Assembly (NCBI GenBank): GCA_013390605.1
Contig: JACAUB010000001.1
Location: 3,892,575-3,956,574, forward strand
Reading direction: 5' to 3'
Length of the DNA stretch: 64,000 nt
From: Bacteroidota bacterium
Lineage (GTDB): Bacteria > Bacteroidota > Bacteroidia > Bacteroidales > Cfx3-03
Positions within the stretch are counted from its first letter, which is position 1. Each line of letters opens with the position of its first letter. The translations under genes and the position numbers were made by a program. Below are positions 36,103-44,901 of this stretch, in pieces. The notes below the pieces were generated by a model that saw only the letters and a program-made list of their open reading frames with translations, did no database searches and was not told where the DNA came from.

Positions 36103-37107
36103 TTAGGATTGATTAAAATCTGTTACAGCCTGATAAAATGCATCAATATTTCCAGGTTGCACATTAGGTGGTGTATCACAACCCGATGAGATAACGAAAT
36201 TAGTATATGTCCTGGTCTTTTCCAAGAGCTCGATTGTAGAAAAATATACTTCTACCGGAGTTTTCATCTTGAATACATTGACAGGATCGAGGTTGCCCAT
36301 GGCGATAATATCAGAAGGGATTTCAGCAAGCGCCTCAACCATATTAATTGCATTTCCAAAATGTAATCCTTTAGCTCCTGTTGAGATCATTGATTGAGTG
36401 AGATGCCCTTTATTACCACAGTTATGTAGGATTACCAAAAAGTTTTCATCCTGCACCTGCTCTATAATTTGGCGAACATATTTCGAGGAGTAGGCATCAC
36501 ACATTTCTTCAGATAATAACCCTGCAGCCGGCTCGGCAATTACAATACCATTTACGCCTACATCTTTGAAGGCACCTACATACTTAATGATGAATGCTGT
36601 ACACTTTTGTAAAAGATTTTGAATTACATCAGGTTCAGTATATAGTGACATCATCAATTCAGACATATCAAATAATCTGCCTGCTAATGAGATTGGACCT
36701 ATGCAACCGGCGAAAACAGGCTTATCATGGATGTGTTGAGCAGCAAGGTGAGCTGCCTTCAGATATTCCTGAATACGGCCTGCATTTAAATCAGGCACCG
36801 TGAGTGCGTTTACTGAGTCGGCATCATAAACAATACGTTCCAAAACAGTGGGGACTTCATCATTAGGCATTTTGATTTCAGATCCAAAAGCTTCGGCCTC
36901 TACAGTAAGATCCATAATGATCGTAGCCGCATCAGAAGGATATTTTTTATATAACGCATCGATAGCCTGATAATGTATTTCGCCATCTGTAACTGCTTCT
37001 TTTACTGTTTTTCCAATCAAGTCTATTCCGGGATGCGTCATGATAGGAATTGCATACCGCCTCCTTGAGGAAAGCAATTTTGCAATCCACTCAGTATTAT
37101 TTCTCAT
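36103..37107 (-). CDS. UroD-family methyltransferase, MtaA/MtbA-like
   Basis: 334 residues of the uroporphyrinogen decarboxylase fold. Zinc ligands of methylcobamide methyltransferases are complete: His228 and Cys230 in LHNCGN, and Cys310 in SSGCDTPP (80 residues on, as in MtaA and MtbA, about 77). These proteins move a methyl group between a corrinoid protein and a thiol or other acceptor. No CoM pathway is expected in this phylum, so the acceptor may be tetrahydrofolate or another thiol. The gene lies 43 bases after the corrinoid gene and 3 bases before the activator. A role as methyltransferase II in an O-demethylase system is inferred. Confidence 0.85.
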   Translation of the reverse strand: MRNNTEWIAKLLSSRRRYAIPIMTHPGIDLIGKTVKEAVTDGEIHYQAIDALYKKYPSDAATIIMDLTVEAEAFGSEIKMPNDEVPTVLERIVYDADSVNALTVPDLNAGRIQEYLKAAHLAAQHIHDKPVFAGCIGPISLAGRLFDMSELMMSLYTEPDVIQNLLQKCTAFIIKYVGAFKDVGVNGIVIAEPAAGLLSEEMCDAYSSKYVRQIIEQVQDENFLVILHNCGNKGHLTQSMISTGAKGLHFGNAINMVEALAEIPSDIIAMGNLDPVNVFKMKTPVEVYFSTIELLEKTRTYTNFVISSGCDTPPNVQPGNIDAFYQAVTDFNQS

Positions 37108-37150
37108 CGATCATTGTCTCCTTAATATTTTTTCTGGTTGTGTGTCAATA

Positions 37151-37819
37151 TTAACACACAATCGTTTTTAGATATTCTGCAGCACCTTGTGGCGATGGAG
37201 AATAGAAATCGGCACCAATTTTCTGACAAAAATCCATTGACAGAGGAGCTCCCCCAACAATCACTTTGTTGTTTGGATATTTGCTTTTGAGTTCTTTAAC
37301 CGTACTCTCCATATTGGCCATCGTGGTAGTTAAGAGCGCCGACATACCTATCACACAATCGGGATATTTTTCAATAGCGTTAATGAATTTCTCAGAATTT
37401 ACATCCACGCCAAGATCAATCACTTCCCAACCGGCGCCTTCTATTGTCATAGCTACTATATTTTTCCCAATATCATGAAGATCGCCATGAACTGTCCCTA
37501 TTACAATGGTGCCTTTGCGTTTAATTTCACCAGATGTGAAGTATGGCTTTATGTGTTTCATGGCTGCAGTCATTGCTTTGGCTGCAATGAGCATCTCTGG
37601 TACATAAGCCTTCCCTTCCGAAAACTTTTGCCCAATTCGTGCCATGCCCGTTATTAAAGCGTCGTTTAGTATTGTTTCGGCTTTAATACCTACTTCAAGT
37701 GCTTGTTGACATAATTCATCTGCACCATCCATCCCTTTCATAGAAGGGGGAAATGGTGATGCCTTATTTATCTTTCCTGATTCTACAGCGACTGATAACT
37801 GTTGTAATAATTCGTTCAT
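37151..37819 (-). CDS. Corrinoid (B12-binding) methyl-carrier protein
   Basis: 222 residues, ATG start. An N-terminal four-helix cap (about 1-95, rich in MLIAAKAM) is followed by the Rossmann-like B12 domain (about 102-222). The base-off/His-on motif GTVHGDLHDIGKN gives Asp113-x-His115-x-x-Gly118, with Ser160 in GMSALLT and GG at 189-190. It is the same size and layout as MtaC/MtbC/MttC and the O-demethylase corrinoid proteins. It would shuttle methyl between the two UroD-family proteins encoded either side. Its presence in an operon of deoxysugar genes is the key clue to the function of the whole set. Confidence 0.93.
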   Translation of the reverse strand: MNELLQQLSVAVESGKINKASPFPPSMKGMDGADELCQQALEVGIKAETILNDALITGMARIGQKFSEGKAYVPEMLIAAKAMTAAMKHIKPYFTSGEIKRKGTIVIGTVHGDLHDIGKNIVAMTIEGAGWEVIDLGVDVNSEKFINAIEKYPDCVIGMSALLTTTMANMESTVKELKSKYPNNKVIVGGAPLSMDFCQKIGADFYSPSPQGAAEYLKTIVC

Positions 37820-37899
37820 CGTATTTATTTAAATTAATATTAAAAAGAAATAAGATCCCAACGCCTAAATAATATGATATTCAAAAATAGAATATTTAA

Positions 37900-39525
37900 T
37901 TACAACTCATGAATATCGATCTCTGAAAGAGCAGGTGCTTTTGATGAGTCCAAAATATTGAGACGGATATACTGAGATTTGATAGCTTTAAATTTACAAA
38001 TCAATTTAGACCCAATTTTATCACCTTTATAGATTTGAATCCATTGATTATCTTTTTTATACTCTACCGTAAATTTCTTTATCTGCTCCCCATTTATCTC
38101 GTTTATGATAACCTGATCAAATTTTCTTAACTTTCTAAGATCAATTTCTACCCAAGCCTGTCTTATGTCATCATTAGTTCTCCAAGCTGATAAATGATCT
38201 GTACTTTTATCAACAAGCATGCTTGGCGAATTCCATGGTTTGCTGTTAGAGGCAGTTGCCAGATAATCATCTAAAGGATCAATGATGGGAATGTCAATAG
38301 CTGGTTTATCTATAACAAGTTTTATGATTGTTGAAATACTATCTTGTAACGCAACTGGCACTGTCAAAGTGAATTTATCTGTGGATTGTTTTAAATTCAC
38401 TTTGGTACCTGACATTAGTTCAGCTGATATAATTTTTACAGGAAGAGCCGGTAATGTTATTTCATTGTTTTTCAGCTTAAATACATGCAGATAGATCATA
38501 TTATCCTTACGGGTGCTAGCCATTGAACGACCTGGCAGGAAAGGACCTCCACGTGTACCATAAATAGATTCACCATTTGTTTTTAACCAATCACCCATTT
38601 GTTTTAAACGAACAACCTGACGTTCTTCTATTACACCATCAGGAGTAGGTCCAACATTAAACAGCAAGTTCCCATCTCCGGCAGCACTCAATATTAGTGT
38701 GTGAAGACATTCTTTCAGCGTTTTTAATTGATCATTTGGTTTCCATGCCCATTGGTTACAAATGGTCATACAGGTCTCCCAGGGGCGATCCATTTGAAGC
38801 TTTCCAACACGCTGTTCCGGTGTATCATAATCTCCTTTTGCTCCGGTACGGCTATTTATGATAATGTCGGGTTGTAAGATATGAACAAAATCAATAATGC
38901 CCTGCCCACGAATGGAATCAAACCGTTGAGGAACATCAAACCATAAGGTTGCTAATGGGCTGTAGTTTAGTAATAGCTCAGCAACCTCACGTTTTAGATA
39001 CTTCGTATAAGCTTCCAGATCACTTTTTTCTCTTACTACACTTCCTCCGGGACTGGTTAATGGGAAATCCGGATTATACCAATCGCACGTTGAATAATAT
39101 GCTCCAAATGCAATCCCTTGTTTTTTACATGCTTTGGAAAGTTCGTCTACAACATCACGCTTAAAAGGTGAATTCATAATGTTATGATCTGTTTGTTTTG
39201 TATTCCACAGACAAAATCCATCATGATGTTTAGTAGTAAGAACAATATATTTCATTCCTGCTGCCTTAGCGATACTAACCCATAAATCGGCATCAAAATT
39301 TTGAGGATTAAATTGTTTGTATAGATTATCATACTCCTCAATAGGAATCTGAGATCCTCTGGACCAACCAATTTCAGTCCCTTTAAGCGAAACGGGACCC
39401 CAGTGAATAAACATACCAAATCGTGATTGTTTCCACCACTCCATTCTCTCCTCCTTCGTTTTAAATGTCTGAGCACTTATAACTTGCGAGAGTAACAATA
39501 AAAGAATTAATGTAATATTTTTCAT
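37900..39525 (-). CDS. Alpha-L-fucosidase, GH29, secreted, with discoidin-like C-terminus
   Basis: 541 residues with signal peptide (cleavage near ISAQT, 16-20). The GH29 barrel (about 25-330) has RFGMFIHWGP, TKHHDGFCLWNT and the nucleophile Asp197 in LWFDVP. A beta domain (about 340-420) and an F5/8-type C-terminal domain (about 430-541) with HLSAWRTNDDIRQAWVEIDL may bind carbohydrate. It removes alpha-L-fucose. It is inserted in the middle of the corrinoid methyltransferase operon (74 bases after the 413-residue UroD-like gene), which suggests that the released sugar, perhaps O-methylated fucose, is a substrate of that system. Confidence 0.92.
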   Translation of the reverse strand: MKNITLILLLLLSQVISAQTFKTKEERMEWWKQSRFGMFIHWGPVSLKGTEIGWSRGSQIPIEEYDNLYKQFNPQNFDADLWVSIAKAAGMKYIVLTTKHHDGFCLWNTKQTDHNIMNSPFKRDVVDELSKACKKQGIAFGAYYSTCDWYNPDFPLTSPGGSVVREKSDLEAYTKYLKREVAELLLNYSPLATLWFDVPQRFDSIRGQGIIDFVHILQPDIIINSRTGAKGDYDTPEQRVGKLQMDRPWETCMTICNQWAWKPNDQLKTLKECLHTLILSAAGDGNLLFNVGPTPDGVIEERQVVRLKQMGDWLKTNGESIYGTRGGPFLPGRSMASTRKDNMIYLHVFKLKNNEITLPALPVKIISAELMSGTKVNLKQSTDKFTLTVPVALQDSISTIIKLVIDKPAIDIPIIDPLDDYLATASNSKPWNSPSMLVDKSTDHLSAWRTNDDIRQAWVEIDLRKLRKFDQVIINEINGEQIKKFTVEYKKDNQWIQIYKGDKIGSKLICKFKAIKSQYIRLNILDSSKAPALSEIDIHEL

Positions 39526-39597
39526 TTAGTAGATTTTTTTCTAATTATAAGATTTTAAAATGAATTCAAGAAGCCCATTATAACCCAATGCAATCTG

Positions 39598-40839
39598 TTA
39601 TTTTGAATTAAATTCGTTGACAGCGTCAAACATAGCAATAATATTTTGCGATGGAACATCCGGTAAAATATTATGGATAGGATTAAATACAAACCCACCT
39701 CCGGGAGAAAATATTTCGAGACGTTCAGTTACATGTCGTTTTACCAATTCGGGTGTTGCATTATTCAACACAAACCGAGTATCCGCACCACCACCCCAAA
39801 AGGTGATGTCTTTTCCAAACTCACGTTTCAGTGTAGCAGCATCCATATCGGCTGCATTGGTTTGTACAGGATTGATGATTTCGAAACCAGCCTCTATCAA
39901 ATCAGGAATCAATGGATAGATGGCTCCACATGAATGTAAAAAAGTGTGGGCTTTACTATGTGATTTGATATATTGGTTCAAAATAGTATGACGTGGTTTG
40001 AAGAGTGTCTGATAAGTTGTCGGATCCATAAAAGGGCCATTATTTGCACCCAGGTCGTCACCTAAACGAATAATGTCAACCACATCACCAACCGCATTAC
40101 AAATCTTTTCAAGCCCTGCCAGATGAACTTCCATCAGTGCATCTAAAAGACGTTCAACATTTTCAGGATCAAGATATAAGTCCATTAAGAAATTATCTAT
40201 TCGTCTTAAAAATGTGCCCCATTCAAACAGATTACAACCTGCCATCATCATCAATGCCTTATCTGAAGTTTCGCGAAGATGAATAGCACGGGCACGAAGT
40301 TTTGTCCAGAACTCAGGATCACCTGCATTATCCCATGGACTATGAGCCAATGCCTGCCAGAGAATCTTGTTCATTGCTTTAGGAAGATCCTTATAATCGA
40401 CTGGATAGCCATCGATATATGGAAAACAGGTTTGATCGAAGAAGGTTGCTCCATTAGGTTTTACAGCAATCTTATCACCATCCGCATCAAAGACTTCCAG
40501 ATTTTGATTGTTCAATTTTGGCTTAAACCAAGCCGGATATTGCGCAGTACTTCCATCACTTAAGATAACATCAGACCAATCGCTATCATTCGTATTAAAA
40601 GTCCGTCCAATATCCAATACGTCAATTCCAAACTTATCAATGATCGGATCTTCAATTTGCGCCAACTCTTGCACTACATCGTAGATCCTCGTCTTGCTAT
40701 TGGTGAATCCCAGATATTGATTCAATTTAGTATAGGCAATTGCCGATATTCCCGAACTCGGTGTAGCTCCTAAATCTACAGGAACTATATCAGATTGTTG
40801 ATGATTTATGGCGGCTAAAACTCTTTCGCGTGAGGTCAT
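39598..40839 (-). CDS. UroD-family protein, candidate sugar:corrinoid methyltransferase
   Basis: 413 residues, longer than classical UroD or MtaA (about 335-355). The barrel keeps a His302-x-Cys304 pair in LHSCGA, but the distal third Cys of MtaA/MtbA is absent; the equivalent stretch reads FVFNPIHNILPDVP, with Asn386 and His389. An insert (about 95-180) carries many aromatic and acidic residues (PAWFKPKLN, FFDQTCFPYIDGY), suited to holding a sugar. Rhamnose mutarotase and GH29 genes flank it. I infer it may take methyl from a methylated deoxysugar and hand it to the corrinoid protein (methyltransferase I), but the substrate is untested and a decarboxylase or other role is possible. Confidence 0.75.
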   Translation of the reverse strand: MTSRERVLAAINHQQSDIVPVDLGATPSSGISAIAYTKLNQYLGFTNSKTRIYDVVQELAQIEDPIIDKFGIDVLDIGRTFNTNDSDWSDVILSDGSTAQYPAWFKPKLNNQNLEVFDADGDKIAVKPNGATFFDQTCFPYIDGYPVDYKDLPKAMNKILWQALAHSPWDNAGDPEFWTKLRARAIHLRETSDKALMMMAGCNLFEWGTFLRRIDNFLMDLYLDPENVERLLDALMEVHLAGLEKICNAVGDVVDIIRLGDDLGANNGPFMDPTTYQTLFKPRHTILNQYIKSHSKAHTFLHSCGAIYPLIPDLIEAGFEIINPVQTNAADMDAATLKREFGKDITFWGGGADTRFVLNNATPELVKRHVTERLEIFSPGGGFVFNPIHNILPDVPSQNIIAMFDAVNEFNSK

Positions 40840-40883
40840 TATTTTACAAATAAAGTTATTTTAACTAATCGTTCATTCTCTTA

Positions 40884-41207
40884 TTAATCCAGATGAAAGA
40901 CCTCATCCAGATTGGACCACCACTCACCTGCAGCACGGTTTGCAACCGGTTCCTGCATAGGTTCCATAATATCCCACCACTCTCTGGTCTTTGGATCGGC
41001 TGCCATCTTAGCCATATCACCAGAGAAGTCATCACCTATATATTCAAAATAGGCAAACAACAATCCATCTTTATGAAAAATAGAGTAATTGGTTATGTTA
41101 CAAGCAGTAATCATACTTAAAATCTCAGGCCATACTGCTGCATGATACGCTTTATAACGTTCAAGATGTTCAGGCTTAACCCCAATAATCTGTCCAAATC
41201 TTTTCAT
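40884..41207 (-). CDS. rhaM: L-rhamnose mutarotase
   Basis: 107 residues, the family size. The ferredoxin-like fold is recognisable by alignment to E. coli RhaM: His22 in KAYHAAVWPEI (catalytic His), NYSIFHKDGLLFAYFEY, and REWWDIMEP near the C-terminus. It interconverts the alpha and beta anomers of L-rhamnose, so that the internal isomerase gets the right anomer. It lies 26 bases after the RhaT stop and 44 before the UroD-like gene, in one operon. No rhamnose isomerase, kinase or aldolase gene is in the window, so the rest of the catabolic route is elsewhere. Confidence 0.9.
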   Translation of the reverse strand: MKRFGQIIGVKPEHLERYKAYHAAVWPEILSMITACNITNYSIFHKDGLLFAYFEYIGDDFSGDMAKMAADPKTREWWDIMEPMQEPVANRAAGEWWSNLDEVFHLD

Positions 41208-41233
41208 AATATTCTGTTTATATATCCGTTAGA

Positions 41234-42277
41234 TTATATAGAACCGCTTATACCAATGATAAACGATGATGCAATAATAACAATGAGTGAAATCACCATA
41301 ATGATGTATACTTTGCGTGAAGCACCCTTCCACTCTTTGCGTATAAGTCCCCAGATAGTAGCAAACGCAATAGTCAATGCCATTAGAATACCCCATGAGG
41401 TAAAAGTGTAAGGTCCCATTTTACTCTTTCCCATTCCATAAACAATAAACTGACTAAACCAAAGAAAGCCGGCTAAAAGCGCAAACAGATAATTGAATGT
41501 TAAAGTTTTGGTGGATTCAGCCTTAAAATAATTTGAGATAGATTTGCTTTTATAGCCAAGAAACAGACACCAGATTAAGGTGGTGATAAAAGTACCTGAG
41601 AAAAGGATGACCAGTAACGGCATCATAGAAAACAACGGATCAATACCTTGCTGTTGAGCAACATTAGAAATAGGCAATCCCTGCTCAAAACCTAAAGCCA
41701 TTGCTGATCCTGTGATCCCAACAAGGATAGCAGCCATAAAACCCTTAAACAGATTAAATTCGCTAACACTCTCTTGTTGTTTCTCTTGAGAAATTGTTTT
41801 ATCTTTCAATATACCCGACCATGCCGAGAAGAAAATACCAACTGCTGCTACAGCAACACCAATGATTAACAGATGACCGCCCGATGTTGCCATCATCATC
41901 CAGAGCTTTCCATCAATCATGGGAGGAATGAGAGTACCTATTACAAGCATCAACCCCAATGCAAAAGCATAACCTAATGATAAACCCAGATAACGAAGCG
42001 CCAATCCAAACGAAAGATTTCCAACACCATAAACAGCACCTAATAAAAACACTGTGACTAATGTTGTGGTTGAAGTGAGTTTGTATATCGTTATGAAATT
42101 GGGAGTAAAAATCAAACACGCAATCAAAGGAAAGAGAACATAAGCTCCCACACCATAGATGAGCCATTGCGACTCCCAAGTCCACCCTTTTATTTTTCCA
42201 AAGGGAACAGCAAAACTTCCGGAAGAAAAAGCACCGAGGGCAATCAGTGATAGACCCAACAATAGGTTCGTTATCAT
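41234..42277 (-). CDS. rhaT: L-rhamnose:H+ symporter
   Basis: 347 residues from the ATG at 42277, which gives the normal N-terminus MITNLLLGLSLIALGAFSSG. A longer frame to 42343 is ruled out because the predicted promoter -7 box at 42348-42341 would overlap or follow that start. About ten hydrophobic helices are present, with a GKIKGWTWE loop as in RhaT. It belongs to the drug/metabolite transporter superfamily and carries L-rhamnose, and possibly related 6-deoxysugars. It is the first gene of the eight-gene operon and faces the AraC-type regulator across 195 bases. Confidence 0.9.
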   Translation of the reverse strand: MITNLLLGLSLIALGAFSSGSFAVPFGKIKGWTWESQWLIYGVGAYVLFPLIACLIFTPNFITIYKLTSTTTLVTVFLLGAVYGVGNLSFGLALRYLGLSLGYAFALGLMLVIGTLIPPMIDGKLWMMMATSGGHLLIIGVAVAAVGIFFSAWSGILKDKTISQEKQQESVSEFNLFKGFMAAILVGITGSAMALGFEQGLPISNVAQQQGIDPLFSMMPLLVILFSGTFITTLIWCLFLGYKSKSISNYFKAESTKTLTFNYLFALLAGFLWFSQFIVYGMGKSKMGPYTFTSWGILMALTIAFATIWGLIRKEWKGASRKVYIIMVISLIVIIASSFIIGISGSI

Positions 42278-42340
42278 AAGTGCAAATTTGATTTTTAATA
42301 TGAAATAACATTTTAGTGCAACTGCTCTTTTAGCAGTCGT

Positions 42341-42348
42341 CAAATATA
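42341..42348 (-). promoter_or_regulatory. -7 promoter element for the deoxysugar-methyltransferase operon
   Basis: The minus strand reads TATATTTG (TAnnTTTG). The predicted start is about 42334, giving a leader near 57 bases to the RhaT ATG at 42277. A -33 box is not obvious, as is common for activator-dependent promoters. Confidence 0.5.
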
Positions 42349-42427
42349 GAAACTCTATGTTATAATCCTTTGTACTATCATTGCAAATTATTATACAAAA
42401 ACGACATCTGTTTAAATAAAATATCCC

Positions 42428-42435
42428 TATATTTG
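42428..42435 (+). promoter_or_regulatory. -7 promoter element for the AraC-type regulator
   Basis: TATATTTG on the plus strand, 38 bases before the GTG start at 42473; the predicted leader is about 30 bases. The same octamer, inverted, serves the divergent operon 80 bases away, so both promoters share the region. Confidence 0.5.
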
Positions 42436-42472
42436 AAAGTTAAATCATCATAATAATCTAAATTAAAAGCTA

Positions 42473-43330
42473 GTGTATACTGAAGAAATTGGAGAATCGA
42501 TCATATTTAGATTAAAAAATCTTGCATATTTACGTTTTGACTATCGAAGAGAATATACAAATATAGTCAGCCCTTTTTCAAGGATCTATTTAATTACAGA
42601 AGGACATGGCACTATAACTATAGGCCATGAACAGATAGAACTTAAACCCGGGTATATTTATTTGATACCAGGTTTTACTTTGTGTTCTTATATTTTTGAA
42701 CAAGGACTATGTCATTATTATATCCATGTAAATGAGATTATGCAAAACGGGTTGAATATATTCAACCTCTATAAAGTAAAAAACAAAATCATCGCTTCGG
42801 ATATCATCCAAAAGCTATTTGAGCGACTCTTATACATCAATCCAGATTTGCAGCTTCCCCATCACGATCCCAAAGTATACCAAACAAAACCATGGATAAA
42901 TCAAAAAGTACATTATAAAACAATTAATCAACATCTGGAATCTATCGGTATCATCCGCCTCATCTTTTCTTCATTTCTCGAGCCGGAGCAAAGCATCAAT
43001 GCCACTAATTTATTACAACATAACATGCAGGCGGTTTTATTGCATATTCAGGATAATTTACAAAACGATATTTCTATGAATGAACTATCCGGTATGGCAT
43101 GTCTCTCAAAAGATCACTTTACCCGTTTGTTTAAGTCGTTGGTAGGAATACCACCCTGCGAATTCATCATTAGAAAACGAATTGAGAAAGCACAGTTTCT
43201 TCTATTAACAACCAATATGTCGCAAGAACAAATAATTGAAAAGACCAATTTTAAAAGTCTCTCTTATTTTTCAAGGATGTTTAAAAAATATACCTCTTTT
43301 ACACCTACCATTTTCAGGCAACAGAAATAG
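42473..43330 (+). CDS. AraC-family regulator of the deoxysugar operon
   Basis: 285 residues, GTG start (no upstream ATG). The N-terminal cupin-like sensor (about 1-170) contains YLITEGHGTITIGHEQIELKPG in parts (RhaS/RhaR-like sugar-binding arm). The C-terminal DNA-binding domain (about 185-285) has two helix-turn-helix units: ISMNELSGMACLSKDHFTRLFK and the FKSLSYFSRMFKKYTSFTP signature. Divergence from the rhaT operon over 195 bases strongly suggests it controls that operon in response to a deoxysugar such as L-rhamnose. Whether a methylated sugar is the inducer is unknown. Confidence 0.85.
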   Translation: MYTEEIGESIIFRLKNLAYLRFDYRREYTNIVSPFSRIYLITEGHGTITIGHEQIELKPGYIYLIPGFTLCSYIFEQGLCHYYIHVNEIMQNGLNIFNLYKVKNKIIASDIIQKLFERLLYINPDLQLPHHDPKVYQTKPWINQKVHYKTINQHLESIGIIRLIFSSFLEPEQSINATNLLQHNMQAVLLHIQDNLQNDISMNELSGMACLSKDHFTRLFKSLVGIPPCEFIIRKRIEKAQFLLLTTNMSQEQIIEKTNFKSLSYFSRMFKKYTSFTPTIFRQQK

Positions 43331-43381
43331 ACATATATCACCGTTCAAATACATTAAAAAAGCACACTTATCTTCAATAAA

Positions 43382-43421
43382 AAAAGAGGTTTTACTTTAC
43401 CTAAAAAGCAAAACCTCTTTT
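43382..43421. terminator. Bidirectional terminator between convergent genes
   Basis: AAAAGAGGTTTT (43382-43393) pairs with AAAACCTCTTTT (43410-43421), with CTTT/AAAAG extension toward the loop. It lies between the AraC regulator and the dioxygenase-like gene, with A and T runs on both sides. Confidence 0.85.
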
Positions 43422-43468
43422 CCTCCATTTTATCATTTACAAATAAAGATCAAGATCATAATCCGAGT

Positions 43469-44299
43469 TTAGCCGATCTTCAAGGAGGTCATTGAAAGCG
43501 ATCCTGCAACTATTTTATCATTAAACAAACTCATCTTTTCATCACCTTCTTTTAAGGCCAAAGTATAAAGTAAGGGCAGAAAATGATCAGGAGATGGAAT
43601 TGCCAAATCAAAGGCTTTCCCTTGAGATTGGAAATTAATTAACGATTGATAATCGCCATTCAGTATATATCCGTTCATTCGTTCATTGGCTTCTTTCGCC
43701 CAATCATAACCATATATTGAACTTAGCTTGTCCCATGCAACCAATCTGAGATTATGAATAATATTACCACTTCCAACAATCAAAACACCTCTATTACGTA
43801 GTGATGCCAATTCCTGTGCCAATTCATAATGAGATTGTGGTGTTAATGAATAATCCAGACTCATTTCGATAATTGGAACATTGGCTGTTGGATAAAGATG
43901 CTTAACCACACTCCAACAACCGTGATCAAGTCCCCATTTCTGGTCCAACCCAACCGCTGTTTTTTGTATGATCTGTTGAGTCTCTTTAGCCAGTTCAGGA
44001 CTGCCCGGTGCCGGATATTGCACATCGAATAACGCTTTTGGGAAGCCCCCAAAGTCGTGAATGGTTCTGGGCGATTCCATTGCAGTAACGTATGTTCCTT
44101 TTGTTTCCCAATGTGCAGAAATACATAGGATGGCATTAGGCCTTGGAATCTCTTTACCAATGTTCCTAAATCCTGTAACAAATTCATTTTCTTCTATGGC
44201 ATTCATTGGACTGCCATGTCCTAAAAACAGCACAGGCATTTTTTCTGTGCTGCTAAAAGGAGATGTCATATTATTGATTTCATTTATTTTCATAGCCAT
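43469..44299 (-). CDS. 4,5-DOPA dioxygenase (YgiD/LigB-like extradiol family)
   Basis: 276 residues; an internal Met at 11 is an alternative start. Zinc-ligand motifs LGHGSPMNA (His28) and SAHWETKG (His63) mark the class III extradiol family, with VGSGNIIHNL and PSPDHFLPL further on. E. coli YgiD cleaves catechol rings such as L-DOPA in vitro, though the natural substrate is unclear. In Bacteroidota the gene often travels with an FMN reductase, as it does here (next upstream, 28 bases). It may detoxify catechols or quinones. Confidence 0.85.
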   Translation of the reverse strand: MAMKINEINNMTSPFSSTEKMPVLFLGHGSPMNAIEENEFVTGFRNIGKEIPRPNAILCISAHWETKGTYVTAMESPRTIHDFGGFPKALFDVQYPAPGSPELAKETQQIIQKTAVGLDQKWGLDHGCWSVVKHLYPTANVPIIEMSLDYSLTPQSHYELAQELASLRNRGVLIVGSGNIIHNLRLVAWDKLSSIYGYDWAKEANERMNGYILNGDYQSLINFQSQGKAFDLAIPSPDHFLPLLYTLALKEGDEKMSLFNDKIVAGSLSMTSLKIG

Positions 44300-44327
44300 A
44301 ATAGCCTCATTAAATTATCATCTGGTT

Positions 44328-44885
44328 TTATTCAGCCGTAAATTTACCAACCCATTCTGAATAAGCAATCATGAAATTCTGCAGAAAATCACTTACAGAC
44401 TCATTAATAAGCTGACCATTATTGTCGAAAAGAGAATAGGCATTCCCAATATATGCCTCTGGTTGAGCCATTACAGGAACATTCAGAAAGACCAACGATT
44501 GTCTTAAGTGATGATTGGCTCCAAACCCAGCTAAAGCACCCGGAGAGGCACTTACCACTGCTCCTGGTTTTCCATTCCACACACTAGCTCCATAAGGTCT
44601 TGAACCTACATCGAGCGCATTTTTCAACGCAGCAGGCACTGAGCGATTATACTCCGGAGTAACGAAAAGAACACCATCAACACCTTTTACATTTTCACGA
44701 AAAGCGGTCCACTCTGTAGGTGGAGTTTCTTCTAGGTCCTGATTGAACATCTGAAGTCCACCAATCTCAACGATTTCAAGTTCTAACGACTTAGGAGCAA
44801 GTGCTATCAATGCTTTTGCTACTTTTCTGTTCACGGAATCTTTTCTAAGACTTCCTATGATAACTGCAATTTTCTTTGTTCTCAT
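44328..44885 (-). CDS. NADPH-dependent FMN reductase
   Basis: 185 residues of the flavodoxin-like fold. The phosphate-binding loop GSLRKDSVNRK (11-21) and TPEYNRSVPAALKNALD (about 95-112) are the classical FMN signatures. It supplies reduced flavin or reduces quinones and azo compounds. Placed between an extradiol dioxygenase-like gene and a SnoaL-like gene with an AraC regulator, it fits a small quinone or electrophile response operon. Confidence 0.92.
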   Translation of the reverse strand: MRTKKIAVIIGSLRKDSVNRKVAKALIALAPKSLELEIVEIGGLQMFNQDLEETPPTEWTAFRENVKGVDGVLFVTPEYNRSVPAALKNALDVGSRPYGASVWNGKPGAVVSASPGALAGFGANHHLRQSLVFLNVPVMAQPEAYIGNAYSLFDNNGQLINESVSDFLQNFMIAYSEWVGKFTAE

Positions 44886-44901
44886 TGTTTGTTCTCCTCT
44901 A

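Noticed and set aside
41913..42311. 132-codon open frame inside rhaT
   Set aside because: Same strand but out of frame with RhaT, rich in Cys, Phe and His with no recognisable domain; a shadow of a hydrophobic membrane protein.
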